Shown: positions 23,240-37,263, counted from the first letter of the stretch. The stretch: DNA of 64,000 nt from Lotus japonicus (GCF_012489685.1 NC_080042.1:54054066-54118065), one strand, 5' to 3'. Made by a program: numbers and translations. Notes: a model not told the origin generated them from the sequence alone.

Positions 23240-24689
23240 TCTTAATAATATATAAAGCTCATCCATCAAAGTGGGTCATAATGCTTTCTAATTTCCACAT
23301 ATCATGTTTTTATTGAGTGTTTTCGTTGAATTTCCACATATATATTTCTTATTGGTCCAAATCTTTAATTTTTGATTGGTAGACATTAATTACAACATTA
23401 AACACCTAAGTAATTAAATTGGCTAAATGTATTCAAAGTAATTAAATTTCATATACTCATCAAAGAGAATCAAATGATATAAATCCTCGAGTAATCACCT
23501 AAGCAAATTGTCTAATCAATTTTGTACCATTTCAAATCGGTTTTTTAATTTTTCAAAATCTGTTTTAAACATTTCCATATTCTGGGTACAAAAAACTTCC
23601 ATATTCACAATTTTCTCTAAAAAAACAAAAAGTATACCCATTTTAAAATTTAAACATATCTTTAATTTTAATTTTTTAATATTTTAATTTTTCAAAAACT
23701 ATTTTAAACATTTCCTTATTCGAGATTTTCTTTAAAAAAAAACATAAAGTATACCCACTTTTAAATTTTAACATATCTTTAATTTTATTATGAAATACTC
23801 ATCCATGCCAATAAATGTTGACATTCAAAGTTTTTTTTTTTTGACAAATAAATTCAAAGTTATTTTCAAGTGGAAACGGTTAATAAAATTACTTGATCCG
23901 AAACGGTTAATAAAACGGTTCACCATAAATGTTGACATTCAAAGTTTTTTTTCACAAATAAATGTTTTCCTTTTTTATTTTTTCCACACGTTTTGATTGA
24001 TTTATTACTTGAATTTTATTACTTACACTTTTTTCCCAAATTTGAAGCACGAAGAAGAGTCTACAAATAATAACTGTAAATAAAATTAATTTCTTTTTTG
24101 CAGTTGACCTTCATCTCAAATTTGGAATATACCCATAATTTACATACGTGTAGAAAAAAATATTCAAGGTCAGCCTTTATCAAACAAGAATATCATCTCA
24201 AATTTGAAATATACCAAGAATTTACGAAATCAATGTTTTATTATTTGAAAAAAATTTAAATGTTTCATTTTAAAAAATCCTGCATTTCTCATGCTATATA
24301 AATTCGCATGCTCTTAACATTTCAAACACCATAAAATTACCTTGGCCGTACTATTCTTTTTTTTTTCTCTTCATTATATTTGTTTTGATCATGGAGATGC
24401 AGAACTTTGTTGTTCTGCATCATATGGGCAAGTTTTTTGGTTTTCTTTTCTTTAAAGGTTGAACCTAATATGCACCATTTTTAGGGGGTGTAATTTTACA
24501 CCACATACTTTGACTGGGTATAGCAGGTCAACACATTATTTTTTTTTAAGAAAAAATATCATTAAAAATTTATCATATATTAAATTTCTTTAAAAAAAGA
24601 TGTGTTGACCTGTTATAGCAGGTTAAAAAAAGTGGTCTAAAATTAGACCACTTTAAAAGTGGTCCACATTAGGGGTCACCTTCTTTAAA

Positions 24690-24815
24690 ACTGTTTTCAA
24701 ATTACTATTACCAAACAAGTTTTATTTTTGTTTTGTTCTGAAAAACTGTTTTTCAAAATGGTTTTACAAAACAATTTTTAAAAAAAAAAAACTGAAAACA
24801 CATTCAAACAGGCCC
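24690..24815. repeat. PIF/Harbinger terminal fragment
   Basis: AAACAAGTTTT…CAAACAGGCCC matches the right terminus of the element at 25010-30577. No matching left end is visible, so it is a truncated relative. Confidence 0.6.
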
Positions 24816-25769
24816 TAAATCATGGAAATGACTCATTATTTTGCATTTTTTAAATGTTTACAATTGGAAATTTTGACAAAGTCATTGTTTCCTAATGTGT
24901 TGGGTTTTACCATATATACTAAAGAATATACTTTAACAAAAGATGCCACAGGTTCCTTTGGATGATTGGTGCGACAGCACCAAGTTTGAATTTACAAATA
25001 AAAGATTTTGGGCCTGTTTGATTGTGTTCCCAATTTTCTTGTTTTCAAAACTGTTTTCTAAAATAATTTTTAAAAACTGTTTCTTAGAACAATATAGGAA
25101 AAAAACTTGTTTGGTAATTAGATTTTGAAAACAGTTTTAAAAATAAAAAAACAAAAATGCTTGTTTGATAAATTTGTTCCCAAAACATGTTTTGAAAACA
25201 AAAAAATAGAAAACTCGTTTGGATGTATCCTTAGGAAAAAAGTAATTATCATAAATTTATTGAATCAATTAATTTTCAATCCCACCAATATCACCCCCAA
25301 ACTTACATGTCCATACGTCACACCTTTACAAACCTTATTACGTTGGTGTACACATAGACTCAATTACAACTTGCATTAAAGCAAATAAAATTAGTATCCT
25401 GCCACTATTTAAACAACTAGATAAATAACCTGCATAAACCAAAGAAAAGGATTGCAATGCCAGGACCTGCGTAGTTCTCATCTAATGCTTGAGACCCATA
25501 TTGGAAACAAAAATTCACCTATGCAAACCTCTCCCAAAGTGTTTCAACTCTATGATAAGATTTTTTCATATACTTTTATTCATTTATGAAAAATATTCGT
25601 GACAAAATAGTTAACAATGAATGTAAAGAGTTACCAAGAAACCATAAATCTTAAATATAAGTATAATAACGTTTATAAAATATCATCAATGTATAATAAT
25701 CATTAATCCTAAAATCCATATAAGTATAACTTAATAAATAAAGTAAGAACATAAATCAAATTTGATAAA

Positions 25770-27224
25770 CTAGTCATTTCGGTGTGCCCACATTATATTT
25801 GCAACATGATCTCTATATCCTGCCATTTGCGTTGCTCCTTCGTCGGGTAACCTTGATAAGTTGTCATTATTAGAGTTTGTTCCCTCTATGTCATAATCTT
25901 CATTCATGGCGCTAGAACCTTCATTCATGGTGCTGGAACCTCCATTGATTGCATCAATTTCTATAGGATCCATATCTTCCCATAAACTAAATAATTCATC
26001 ACGCAGATTCCACTTGCGTATATAATTATGAATTGTACAACATGCTGTCACTATAAGTCGCTGCCTAACAGGTTTATATGAAGGCATCAATTTTAAAATT
26101 GGAAATCTATTTTTCAAGACTCCAAAGCAACGCTCAATCGTCATCCTTAGAGATGAGTGCCTGTAGTTAAATAATTCTTCACGACTCCTGGGTTGTCTAC
26201 CTTGACCCCTATATTCTTGTGCATGATATCTTTCACCCCTATAAGGGGGGAGGAAACCTCCGGTACATGGGTAGCCAGAATCAACAAGATAAAAAAAACC
26301 TGTATCAACGAACTATGTATTAATTTTGATTCTTTATTTTATTTACACAAAAAATTCTCATTACAAATGATAGTATTTACCTGCAGGTGGCCAAGAAAAT
26401 TCTGCATTTGGATTGGTAAGGGCATCCAAGAAAACCTTTGCGTCATGTGCACTTCCTTCCCATCCTGAATACACATACGTGAACGTCATATTGAAATCAC
26501 ATGCACACATAACATTTTGTGTGACCGTTGTCTTTCTACCCCTGCATGACACTTGTTTTTCAGCAGGAACCCATGCGCTTACATGTGTTCCATCGATCGC
26601 ACCTACACAATTCTACAACAAAAGCCAAATAAAAGAAATTGAAACTAGATCGTAGCAATATGACATTTATATAAATATGACAATTATGATGAAGTTAATT
26701 ACCTTGAACCAAGGATAATATTTCTTGTTATTCTTAATTCTATCAGGCATTTCTGTGGACTCTTGTTTAATCAACTCTTTTCCAAACCGACATACTGCCC
26801 TTAATACTTCCTTGAAATAACGAGAAACTGTTTCTGTGGAGTGTTGGAAGCGGTTAGCAGCAACTCTATGGCGAACACTGTGGCCAATTATGAACAAAAA
26901 CATGGCAACTTTTTCTTCAAGAAGGACATCCCTTGAGTCGCTCAAGTAGTTCTTTCCCCTCATTTCATTACAAAAATTGAGAAAACATGTCTTCTCCATT
27001 CGAAATAAGTCAAAGCAAGTCGTTCCAGATCCATTTAACATCTCAGCAACAAATGCACGACCATTTAGAGCAGAATTGTGCACACTTGCTTTATTTAAAA
27101 AATTTTGATAATATTGATACACTATGTCAACTATCATGAGTTCATCATCATCACTTGATTCATCAGAAGAAGAAAAATCATCGGAGCTACAAGCATCACT
27201 TGCTGAGTTAATATTATCATCCAT
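25770..27224 (-). CDS. PIF/Harbinger transposase (DDE_Tnp_4 nuclease), three exons
   Basis: The enzyme cuts and rejoins the element's ends. Predicted exons on the minus strand: 27224-26703, 26612-26381 and 26299-25770. Donors GT (26702-26701, 26380-26379) and acceptors AG (26614-26613, 26301-26300) give phases 0 and 1 and a continuous product of 427 residues. The catalytic triad is visible: D in GAIDGTH early in exon 2, D in GSAHDAKVF, and E in MTIERCFGVLKNRF in exon 3. The N-terminus is acidic and serine-rich, followed by a helix-turn-helix-like region (HRVAANRFQHSTETVSRYF). There is no stop or frameshift, so it may be functional. The start is the first ATG upstream of the conserved region. 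Confidence 0.9.
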
Positions 27225-27458
27225 TATAACTATAACCTGTCATGAAATTCCATCACAATGCATTAATAAATAGAATTCAATCATTAAAATCTAATCAAAT
27301 CAATAACACTAATGGAGGCCAATGAAAATAATATCATAATACTGGAAAAAATTATGAAATCAGTCATACTAATCAAAGAGAAATAATAACGAAAATACAC
27401 CATAATACTAAAAGTATATCAAATTCAAAATCTAACTTAAAAGAAGCAAAATTTGGCC

Positions 27459-28446
27459 TTAAAGTCTAACTAGCCATCCCTTTCTCCTATCACTAGGCAT
27501 GGTAAGAAATGTTTCTCTCCACACAAGCTTCTCAAATTTTTCTATGGCTTTTGCAAAAAGATCATCTGAAATATCTTCAATCTCTCCAAGAACAGCCATA
27601 CACTTGGCCATAGAATAGTCAGAAGTATTCTCCACGTTCTTAGCCATAAGTTTCTCAGCTCTAGCAAAATTAATCACTGCCCTCGCCTTAGACGCTTCAG
27701 TCCATGCTGCAAGTGCCTCTCCCATTTGATTTGATTTAGACTCTTTCTTGGGTTTTTGCTCTTTTATAGGCATTTTGCGCTTTCCACTACGTGAGATGTG
27801 CTCCACTTCATCGTCTGTACTATCCTTATCAATATTTACATGAACCCCAGTGTTAAAGTATTGATCTTCAAGCTCATTTTCTTCATCTGTATTTGGTGGG
27901 TCTTGGGTAGAGGAATGATGCAATACTCCAGTTGCAGTACTTCTATTGAATATGATGCCCAATAACTTATAATGCTCACATCCTTTCTTCTGAAATTGAG
28001 CAGCCTCTTTATGTGCCTAAAATAAAGCAACTAATTATTCAACTAATTGTTAAGAAATTTTACATATATATTAAACTATAACCTCACAAATAAATAATAT
28101 TTATTGCTAAACTAAATCATACCCGAATGTAAGTTTGCCAGACTTCTTCACTTGCAGTAACAGTGTTGGTATCCGAATCCCAACCAAATCCAGTGGTTTG
28201 CAAGAGTAAAGAAAACTCACGATGCATTGTACGCAATCTATTCATCTTTTGTTTTACTTGTTTAACACTAAATGAATGACTTGTCATGGAATTCAATTTG
28301 GAAGTCATGGAATTCCATATTTTAGAGTGAAATACACCATTTGGCATATTTCCTTTTGTGACTTCATCAACCATAATGTCTATAAAACATTTGACAATTG
28401 AGGCAGACCAAATCTTGGACTCATTTTTTTCAACATTAGAATCCAT
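27459..28446 (-). CDS. PIF/Harbinger Myb/SANT-like DNA-binding protein, two exons
   Basis: PIF elements carry a second gene whose product binds the termini and helps bring the transposase to DNA in the nucleus. Exons 28446-28123 and 28016-27459 join in phase 0 through GT (28122-28121) and AG (28018-28017), giving 293 residues. The N-terminal ~100 residues form a Myb/SANT-like domain (KIWSASIVKCFIDIMVDEV, FHSKIWNSM, VKQKMNRLR, GFGWD, VWQTYIR). An acidic stretch and a basic nuclear-localisation-like KRKMPIKEQKPKK follow, then a helical C-terminus. No break is seen. It lies immediately upstream of the transposase in the same orientation, the usual layout. Confidence 0.87.
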
Positions 28447-30577
28447 CTATCATAAATAAACATTGAAGTAAGTAGACTATAAGTAACTCACAAGTTCTTA
28501 ACAAAGCATGGTCTGAAGAGGGATGAGTCCATAATATTGTGATCAGAAAAAAAAATTAGAATAGAAAGAGTTTACAAAAATTAAAACAAGCAAATAACAT
28601 AGGAAAAACAAAATGTGACTACAGCACAGGGAAAACAAAGCACCATGTTGGATCAACTAATATCCCACCCAACTAATACTCCTAAGCCACCAAGAATATA
28701 TACTATCAACTGTAATTAAAGTCTGCCACCAAAACAGAATTTTTTGTAAGTAAACCAGATTTATGGCTATGCAACTAAGCCTAGAAACCTGCATCAATCA
28801 ACTAGGAAAAACTAGAGAACTACAGTGTTAGATGGGGCAGATTTAGATTCAATGCACACCATAGCCAAGAGAAATTGAAAGAGTTAGATAAGGTTCAATT
28901 GCCACACATACAAAGAGAAATTGACATTTCTTCCCTTCACTTCAATCCATAATACAGATTTGTAATTTAAATGCTAAATGAAATTTAAATAGATACATGG
29001 CAAAGATTTGGTCGATCCAGACTATTCTGATGATGGCATGTGCTGTGATATTAGTTTTCTCAAAGTGTTGAACTGATATGATTGTCTTATAATTGATTAG
29101 AGGCTGCCACCACTTTTCCAAGTTAATTCACAATTCTGGATCAGCTTTGGCAAAGTGTTGAACTATGCTATGTTGGATCAGCTTAATTTTTTTCTGAATC
29201 AAATTTTGTATCTAGAAGCTACTCACAGAATGACTAAAGTTTGGAGGGTGTATACTACGAGAAAGAAGGGTGAGCTGTCAGTGAGAGAACTTGCAGAATG
29301 GAAGTGTTAGTTACCAAGAGAGGGGGAACTTGAGTCCATGTAGGTGTTGGTTAGTGGAGAGAGAGGTATTGTTGGATAATCATTTTCTGTTTTATGAATG
29401 GAGAGAAATAGCTCATTGTATGAGCTTGGCTCTGGGAACTAGTAGGTCTCCCTCTTATTTCAATAATGCAAATACCGTTTCCCTTTCACAATCTCTGTTG
29501 GACTCAGTTTTGTATCAATGAACAACAAGTTCTGTTTTCAATTATTTAGTTGTTTTCACCTTCAAATAAAGATTTGGTCGATCCATGACATATAAGCCAC
29601 CTTTTGGCAAAGTAGCACCCTATAGAGTTCCAACCATGACAAATGCTACATGTAATTTAGATAGATACCACTTAGATGATAATGATATGGTTGGTCGCTA
29701 ATCTAGATATCATCAACGTGCAAGTAATTGATTGGCAAATTAATTAGCTAGCTTCTAATTGTGAAGGTCACACCATGGTATTGAACTGCATGTTTGGAAC
29801 ATTATCCTGAGTTCTTATAACTGTTAAACGACAAGGACAGAGATGAATCTGACATTTAAAAACCTCATGCTTTTTGTCTATTTACCATGTTCTCATACTA
29901 AAACTTTTTCATAAATCTAACCACATATCAAAACACTCAATAGACCAAATAATCACCAGCAGATGCCAGTAGAGTAGTAAACCCACCTAAGGCACTGCCT
30001 TAACTAGATAAAGCACAACCAAAAGTAAGAGATACACAAAATACAGAAAGAGCTTTGCGTTCCCAGAATCAAAAGAAGACAATGAGAAGAGGCATAATAA
30101 ATTCATCGAATCAACAAGAGAAGTAGAGGAGCAGGTGATTGTGGCAAGAGAAGCAAAAGAAGATGAGGATTACCTTGAGCAAAGAAAGAACGATCGGAGT
30201 TCAAGCCGCAACCCAGACGAGAAGAACCGAATCGAAGCGATGTGCAGAATGAGGCGTCAACACGGCTGAGAGAAAAGAATAGCTTTATTTTGAGTAGAAA
30301 CCCTATTTTTCTAATTGCTGATAATTACGAACGTGCCATTAATGAGAGATATAAAAAACAGTCTGTTCTCCGTGTTTTTTCTGTTTCCAAAACAGAAATT
30401 CAAAACCAGAAAACAAAAACAATTTTTTTCTGTTCTCATTTTATTGTTTTAAAAACAGAAAAATAGAAAACTGTTTTCAAATTAATTTTGAGAAAACAAT
30501 TTAACCAAACAAGTTTTTTTGTTTTTTTATTTTATAAAACAGAAAACTGTTTTTAAAAACACTTATCAAACAGGCCC

Positions 30578-33213
30578 TTTATTTTTTATTAGAAAAGAAA
30601 AAAATTTAACAGTATTTAAAACTAATCTTATTTATCTAAAAATAAATAAAACTAATCTTATTTATCTAAAAATAAATAAAACTAATCTTATTTGATGTTA
30701 AAAAAATTAAAAAATCTCTCTCTATATAATTAGTTTTATTTTCACCGAATTCTTGACTTATTGCTTTTAAATCCCCTACTTTTCAGTAGTGTTATTGTGT
30801 GCATATCGTTGATTTTACGTTGTGAGGGATCTGCAATACAATAAATGGCTTGCTTTGACTGAAAATTTCAAACAAATTTTTTGAGATTCTTCCTTTCATA
30901 GTTAGCGCACAACAAATTCAGGTTTTCATCTTATCATGATTATTTACAAATAACAGAAATGTAGTTTTTACTATATGAACATAACAGATGATTGATGTCT
31001 ATTGAGAGCTTTGGAATTTTTGTTTTTTTGCAGTTGTTTTGTGTTGTGATATCAGCTATGTATGAATAACGAGGTATTTGTATTCCTCGATTACCATATC
31101 TGTTTTTTGTTAATGATTTTCATTGTATGTAGAGCTTCTAGAATGCTCTATTATCATATGGATACTTAATTGATAGATGTAATGACTTTGTTTCAACCTT
31201 GTAACTATTTCATTGAATTTGAAAGCAGCTTTTGAGTTATCACGAGAAGCATTTGAATTATGATTACATATTAATTTTGAAGAATTTTATGTTTAAAATT
31301 TGTGTCTCTTTCATTTCAGGATAAAAAAAAATTAGAAGTTGTAGCATATTGAAAGGCCATATTCTTGCAAATGGTTTTATTAAGGCCATCTTTGTGGTCT
31401 GAGGTGCTCATGAAGCAAGCAACCCAATCTTTTGAGAGAAGGATATTGGCCGGTAAAGTACAATAGAGGTTGTATCCCTTGAAGTTTTTGGCCAAGAAAG
31501 GAGAATAGACTTTGTCTTAAAGGAGAACGAGATTAGTTAATGAAGATTGTGTTTCAATTTTTGGTGATATCCCAATTTTTAGTTCCCTTGCTGTTGAGTG
31601 AAAAGTAGAATCGTTGCTTCACGTGCAATTGAGGTTTTGTTAAGTATAGAAGAGCACAAAAACACAATCTAGATTCAGAGATGTAATAATATTATTCACT
31701 TATAACCATATGGCTCTCTACAACTACATGAGATTACCGTTTTTTTAATGGGTTTTGGTCACCATATTACTCTTCGGATATGAAATTATGAAATATGGTT
31801 AAGTGATCTTTCTAATTATAACAGTGGCACTCTCCACCAAGAGTAGTATTGAAGATAAAATATTTGTTAGTTACTAATTAAGTTCATTTGTCTTTGCTTC
31901 CTCTCATGTCACTGCTAAATTCTAGCCATGTTAATTGGGGGGAAAGGTTGATTGTTTTTCATTTTTATCCAAATGAATGTACTTGGTTACAGCAAGAGAA
32001 GAAATTGACATGTTCCATTCAAATATTCAAAGATAGCCCGTATATTGCATTCATCATTAAGAGTTTTCTTTAAGATTAAAGTACCAATTATGCTTCTTAG
32101 AAATATTAGTAGTTAGTTCTTTATAGGTTATTTGACTGTTCTATGCAATTTTTCATTTTATCACCCTATTGATTTTGTGCAGATGACCCTTTTGCTAGAT
32201 CCACCTTTTTTTGAGACAGTAACACTTTTATTGGCATTGGCTAGAAAATTGGATCACGAATTGATGGCAGACAAGGGTTATAAAAGTATTTAAAGCATAT
32301 TTCATGTAATTATTCGATAGGGGAGGAAAAATGACATTTTCTTCCAAATATATCATGTTATAAATTAAGTTACGTGGCTATTTTCCTAAGAGAATTGATA
32401 TTATACTACTGATATCAAGTTTGGCGTCAGTTTGAGGAATCAAAGGCTTTGTTAAGGTTGGACGTTTTCTTTAGAGAACTTCATCTGCAGGATGAAGTTG
32501 GAAGTGAATTCTTAGAATCGGGTTCAATGCTATTTGGGTTGTGTAGTAACTTGGCTATTAGTTATTAATTCTTACATTTTTATATGTTGTCTGTTTGAAT
32601 TTTAGATGGTTGATATACACTTGAGGTGTTAGTTTTTATTTTGATTTTCTTTTTACCCCCCTTTGAAGTGATGTTTCTCAAGTATCATAAATATTTTGAA
32701 TAACATTATGTTTCATAAAAACAAGGCTTTAATCTCAATGGACTTTCAATACACGCTTGAATATATACTTGGTGCTCACCAACTCACAACGTGTAAGCAA
32801 AAACTCATTGTGCATTTAGTAATATCTAAAATGGACAAATTTAGTAGTTTGTGAATTCCAGCGGCAAATATTACAATAAAAATATATTATTTAAGTATCT
32901 AGAGATACATTCCTACACAAGCTTTTGAACTCTAATTCTAGATTACAGGTACAGAATCACATAAAAGGCCAACCTTTTTATCTTTCGCAATCAATTTTTT
33001 TAAGAAGTTTTAATAATATCATTTTTTATATACTTTAATTAGAAAAAAAGGCTAATTTCGCAAAACCAAAACATAAAACTCCATTTCATTCACTTTTTTT
33101 CCCAAAGGTAATAGGTTCATTGATTAAAGGCCCGAGCCCACAAAGGGAGCAAACAAAAAAAGAAGGACACTGAAAGTTCCAGAAGAGCCAAAAGCTAGAC
33201 AAACACTCACTAA
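30578..33213. other. Helitron interior, no gene recognised
   Basis: AT-rich sequence with short frames only (e.g. 31888-32073, no domain). Three near-identical AAACTAATCTTATTTATCTAAAAATAAATA units lie at about 30620-30690. Confidence 0.45.
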
Positions 33214-33482
33214 GGTCCCGTTTGGAAAAAACAGCTTAATTAAGCACTTATGGTTATAAGCGCTTATGGTTATAAGCGCTTATTCATTAGCTACTTTTAA
33301 AAAAATTATTGAAGTAAATTAAAAATAACCTGTAAATAACCATAAGCTTGTTTTCATAAGCTATCATAAGTTGCTTATGAAAATAAGCTCAAAACAACTT
33401 ATGGTTGCATAAACTATCCCAAATATTGACATACACGCTTATGCTATCAGTTAAGTTCAAATAAGTTCTTCCAAACGAGGCC
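33214..33482. mobile_element. Small MITE, Tourist-like
   Basis: A 269-bp element with ends GGTCCCGTTTGG and CCAAACGAGGCC and an interior of inverted AAGCGCTTAT / CATAAGC motifs. Flanks are TAA (left) and TAG (right), an imperfect TWA duplication, so PIF/Harbinger origin is probable but not certain. Confidence 0.65.
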
Positions 33483-36400
33483 TAGATACAAAGAGAATCA
33501 TATTATTTAGTCACATAGTGGGACCTTAAGCACTAACTTATCTTTTAAAAAAGACTCCAGTGAAGAAGGTAGTCTGAATGATGCTAAAATATTAGTATTA
33601 TTGAATTTTTTATCCATCCTCTTTTTGTGGACCAAGTAATTATAGTCCGAGTAATTATAAGGCCTTATACGAAGAACATAGGAACTTGGGAAGAAAAATA
33701 GATGATTTGGTTCTTGAGGATTGTGCGCTATTTTAGTGGATGTTAAATCCAGTTGGAATATAGTTACAATTATTTATGTTTAATTACACATACAGGGAAG
33801 AATATTTGACATGTAGGAATTAAAACACTTTTAATGCAGGCTAAGGATATCTTTGAATGATTTTATAGGCTAAAAATCTTCCACGGGGAGAAACATTCTA
33901 TAGTTTTAGCCCTTTTTTCATAATTTAAAAAAAATTAAAGAATAGAAATACATAAAATTAGAAATATTATATAGTTAAAATATGTCTTGCTGAGATTATA
34001 AAACATTAAGATTTTAAAATATTTGTCCTAATTATCTACGAAAATTTATTTTTTTTATTTTTCGTATCTTTTTTTTTTATAATCAAAGTAATGATTGATG
34101 TCTAAATACAATAGTAAATTGACCATGCAACACACGAGTAAAAACACTAACCGTAAATGAATTATTTCACTACTTTTTCTTAAGTTTTAATAATAAATTT
34201 TAGATGTAAATATAAATACCTCATATTAAAATTAATAAAAGTAAATTTTAATATCACTTGAGTAAATTTTCTTAGTTTTTAAAAATAATTTTACATGTAA
34301 ATATAAATACCAATATGATAATTTGATGATTGAAAAATTTCATGCGGAGATTAGAAAACATTAGCACATATATATATTTTATTTATTTATATTTAAATTA
34401 CAGAGTTATAAGTTTCTACAAGGAGGAACGATCATGAAAATACTTGGTAAAAATTACAAGGTAAAAGTTACTTATGGGAAAGAACATTTTACATGAAAAC
34501 ACGTTCATGTTAAAATTAACAGGAAAATACAATTTCAAGTGCATTTTTCATAATTTTTAAAACAATTTTAATAATAAATATATTTTATATATTGGTACAT
34601 GTTTAAAATATACAAGAGGAATACCCTCCCATGCAATGAACGGGTAGGTAAAGATTCTGGCCAATTAATTCCCTTTTTTTAGAATCTTTATATTATTAAA
34701 TGGGTGTATGATTACAAAACACAATAATTGAGTTTGTCAATTTATGTTTTTAAAATATTTACATTTTTATTATGATCGTACTTTTATTACTTTCATTATC
34801 AGCATTTCAATTTTTTATAATTAAAATATTGATTATGTCTCAGTACAATATCGAATTTCACTGTGTAACGCACGGGCAAAAATTATCGTTTGTTGGTAAT
34901 GTTTGTTGTTTTGTTTTTTGTTGGTGCATAGGAAAATTAACGTTTATTGTATTAAACGAACATATATTTACTTATTCTATTTTACTAAGTAAATTATCCA
35001 GTTTACGTAAGATGCATACTATCACATTTTCTTCAATAACAAAAAAAGATACATACTATTACAATTTAAATGAATTTAAATGAATTCATTCATATATAAA
35101 AAATGAACAATCTAAAATTTTCGTGCAACGCACGGGTCATCACACTAGTAATATATAAAGCCCATCCACCAAAGTGGGTCATATTGTTATTTAATTTTCA
35201 CATGTTTTGATTCTATTGGTTGATAATATTGAATTTCCAAATGTCTAATTTTGATTGGTCTCATATTGTTGACATAAATCATGGAGATGAAACAAGGTGG
35301 CAGTTCCGTGAATAAGTAGAGTTTTAAGTGAAACAGGTTCTAAACTTATAACATAAGTCAATGATCGTGAGTTCGAATCTGGCTGAGATACAAAAATAAG
35401 AATTTTGACATTTGGTCCATTTGCACTTTGCAGTCTACATCAATAAAAGTATTCTTTTATACATTTTTTTTTACAGCAAGTATTTTTTTATACTGTTTTT
35501 CATGCTGTCATTGATAAAAATAATGTGATTAGAGGACTATTTATACGGTTTTTTGTGTTGTCAATATATTAAATATGTATTATAAGTAGTATATTAATAA
35601 ATGTATAATACACAACAGTATTAACAATATACGCATTTGACCGTCAAAAAACAATATACATATTTACTTTTAAAAAACAATATACATATTTGCTCCGTAG
35701 AAAATAAATATACGTTTTTCCAAAAAATTAGACCTAAACCATTGATAGAAAAATATATTTATATTTATATATTAATAGAAACACAAAAATCATTAATATC
35801 ATTAAATACATATTGTAAAAAATTATTTACAAATTGTTCAATAATGAATAGACAAAAATATTATCCTAAGAAAATATACAAAAAAATTATCATCATCCAA
35901 AAAAATTGAAATTTATATAAACTATTCATTATTTATTATATTCAATTTATTTTATGAATATTATAGAAATAGTTGAATCAAACACATTTCCAATGAAGTT
36001 GCTTTCTTCTCTTATTTTTTTAGGCATTATGTTTATAAGTCTAAGTATTTTTCTGCATGATGCTTCCAATGTACAATATACATGGATGTGTGTTTGGAGA
36101 TATTGATGAACGATTTCGTGCCAAGCTATCCGCAATACTTGCTTCTATTAACAATGGAGCTAGCTGCATTTTAATGCTTTTGTTGCGAGAAGGCTACATT
36201 TTAGTCCAGAACGCATTTAGAGAGATTTGTATCAGTTTAAATTTGTTATATTGTTGGTCTATCATACACTATTGAACTGATTTTCCCTTTATAAGAAAAA
36301 TATACTAATATACTTCTTTTGTCTGACTATTCTGAAATGAATAGAAAAGGACTATGAATCTCAATTAGATTATAATCAAATTTATTATTTGAAATCTTTC

Positions 36401-37026
36401 TTTTAATTCTTATTTTTTTCTTTTATCTCTTATTAGGCATTTCTTTTGAAAAACCAAGGGAAAAATACTAGATAATTGAATCACAATCTAAACCTAATTG
36501 TGTCCCCTTATAAAATGCCATCTTATTTTTTTTTGCATAATACAAAATGCATTCCATCATTGTTTTCTCTTTTGGTTGGTTGTAGACACAAAGTATAACA
36601 TGACCTATGACATCTTTTGATAGTCATTTACCATTTCAGCTATTGTTAAATTCTGAGAGGTTTCCATTTTTATATAATTAGTAGTTTAAATGTGAAGCAC
36701 TCTTCACAGAGTGGCGGTATATTGTCCATACTTGCCCTATATTTTCCCCTTTAATTTTAGCTTTTGGGGAAAACATAGTCATCCTCAAATTTTCAATGGG
36801 TTATATGTGAAGAATTATGGGTTCTTATGACATTGATGAGGTGGCATATAGAATTGCTCCAATTTCATGGATGACATGTCAGAAACAAATCAAGCCAAGG
36901 GATTGGTTGTAGTTCCTCTATATAATAATAGGCCCTCAAGTAATATGCGTTAATGTATTTTTATTTAAAGGTTTTTTACTGAATATATGGATCTGGAATG
37001 ATCACATCTCACGAGATCATGCATAC

Positions 37027-37254
37027 ATGGCTGAGATGGCGGGAGGCAGGTCTATTTTGGTAAGTGAAAACTTAATTTAGTTGGCATTGTTTGATTAATG
37101 TATTAGTTTGAAGCTACTTTTGTGTCTGTTTTATATTTTGGTCCATGTGTGTGTTGGTTGGTTGAATTAGGCTAATCTGAAATCGAAACCTCAAAGAATC
37201 AAGGCGTCGTTGGACATACGCAACAAGAAGCTGAAAGAAGGAAATGGGCAGCAG
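37027..37254 (+). pseudogene. Two exon-like segments, possibly a captured host gene fragment
   Basis: An ATG at 37027 opens 11 codons (MAEMAGGRSIL) ending at a GTAAGT donor (37060). After a short intron ending AATTAG (37170), a second segment of 28 codons (…RIKASLDIRNKKLKEGN…) runs to a GTAGGA donor at 37255. The two join in phase without a stop and have less AT-rich, coding-like composition than their surroundings. A GA-dinucleotide run follows at about 37265-37298. I do not recognise the protein. Location within a Helitron, which often capture gene pieces, supports capture. Confidence 0.4.
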
Positions 37255-37262
37255 GTAGGAGC

Positions 37263-37263
<1 letters not shown>

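Larger units (their letters stand above)
25010..30577 (-). mobile_element. PIF/Harbinger element, apparently complete
   Basis: Terminal inverted repeats begin GGGCCTGTTTGAT (left) and end ATCAAACAGGCCC (right) and continue imperfectly for about 100 bp. TTT flanks both ends (25007-25009 and 30578-30580), the 3-bp target of the superfamily. The interior carries the two expected genes, both open on the minus strand when normal GT-AG introns are removed. About 28450-30180 holds no recognisable gene. Confidence 0.9.
23240..35148 (+). mobile_element. Probable Helitron carrying a nested PIF/Harbinger element
   Basis: The proposed 5' end is TCTTAATAATATATAAAGC at 23240 after an A; the following ~50 bp closely resemble 35150-35200. 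The 3' end has the hairpin CGTGCAACGCACG (35122-35134) and CTAG at 35145-35148. Degenerate copies of the same terminal hairpin near 34110 and 34865 suggest older ends inside. No helicase is seen. Pairing of these ends is an inference. Confidence 0.45.

Noticed and set aside
29291..29521. 76-codon frame in the PIF/Harbinger element
   Set aside because: No domain, no splice context and not expected for the superfamily.
35290..35400. Second SINE, from a GAGTTCGAATC B-box-like sequence
   Set aside because: No convincing A box, tail or target duplication could be found.
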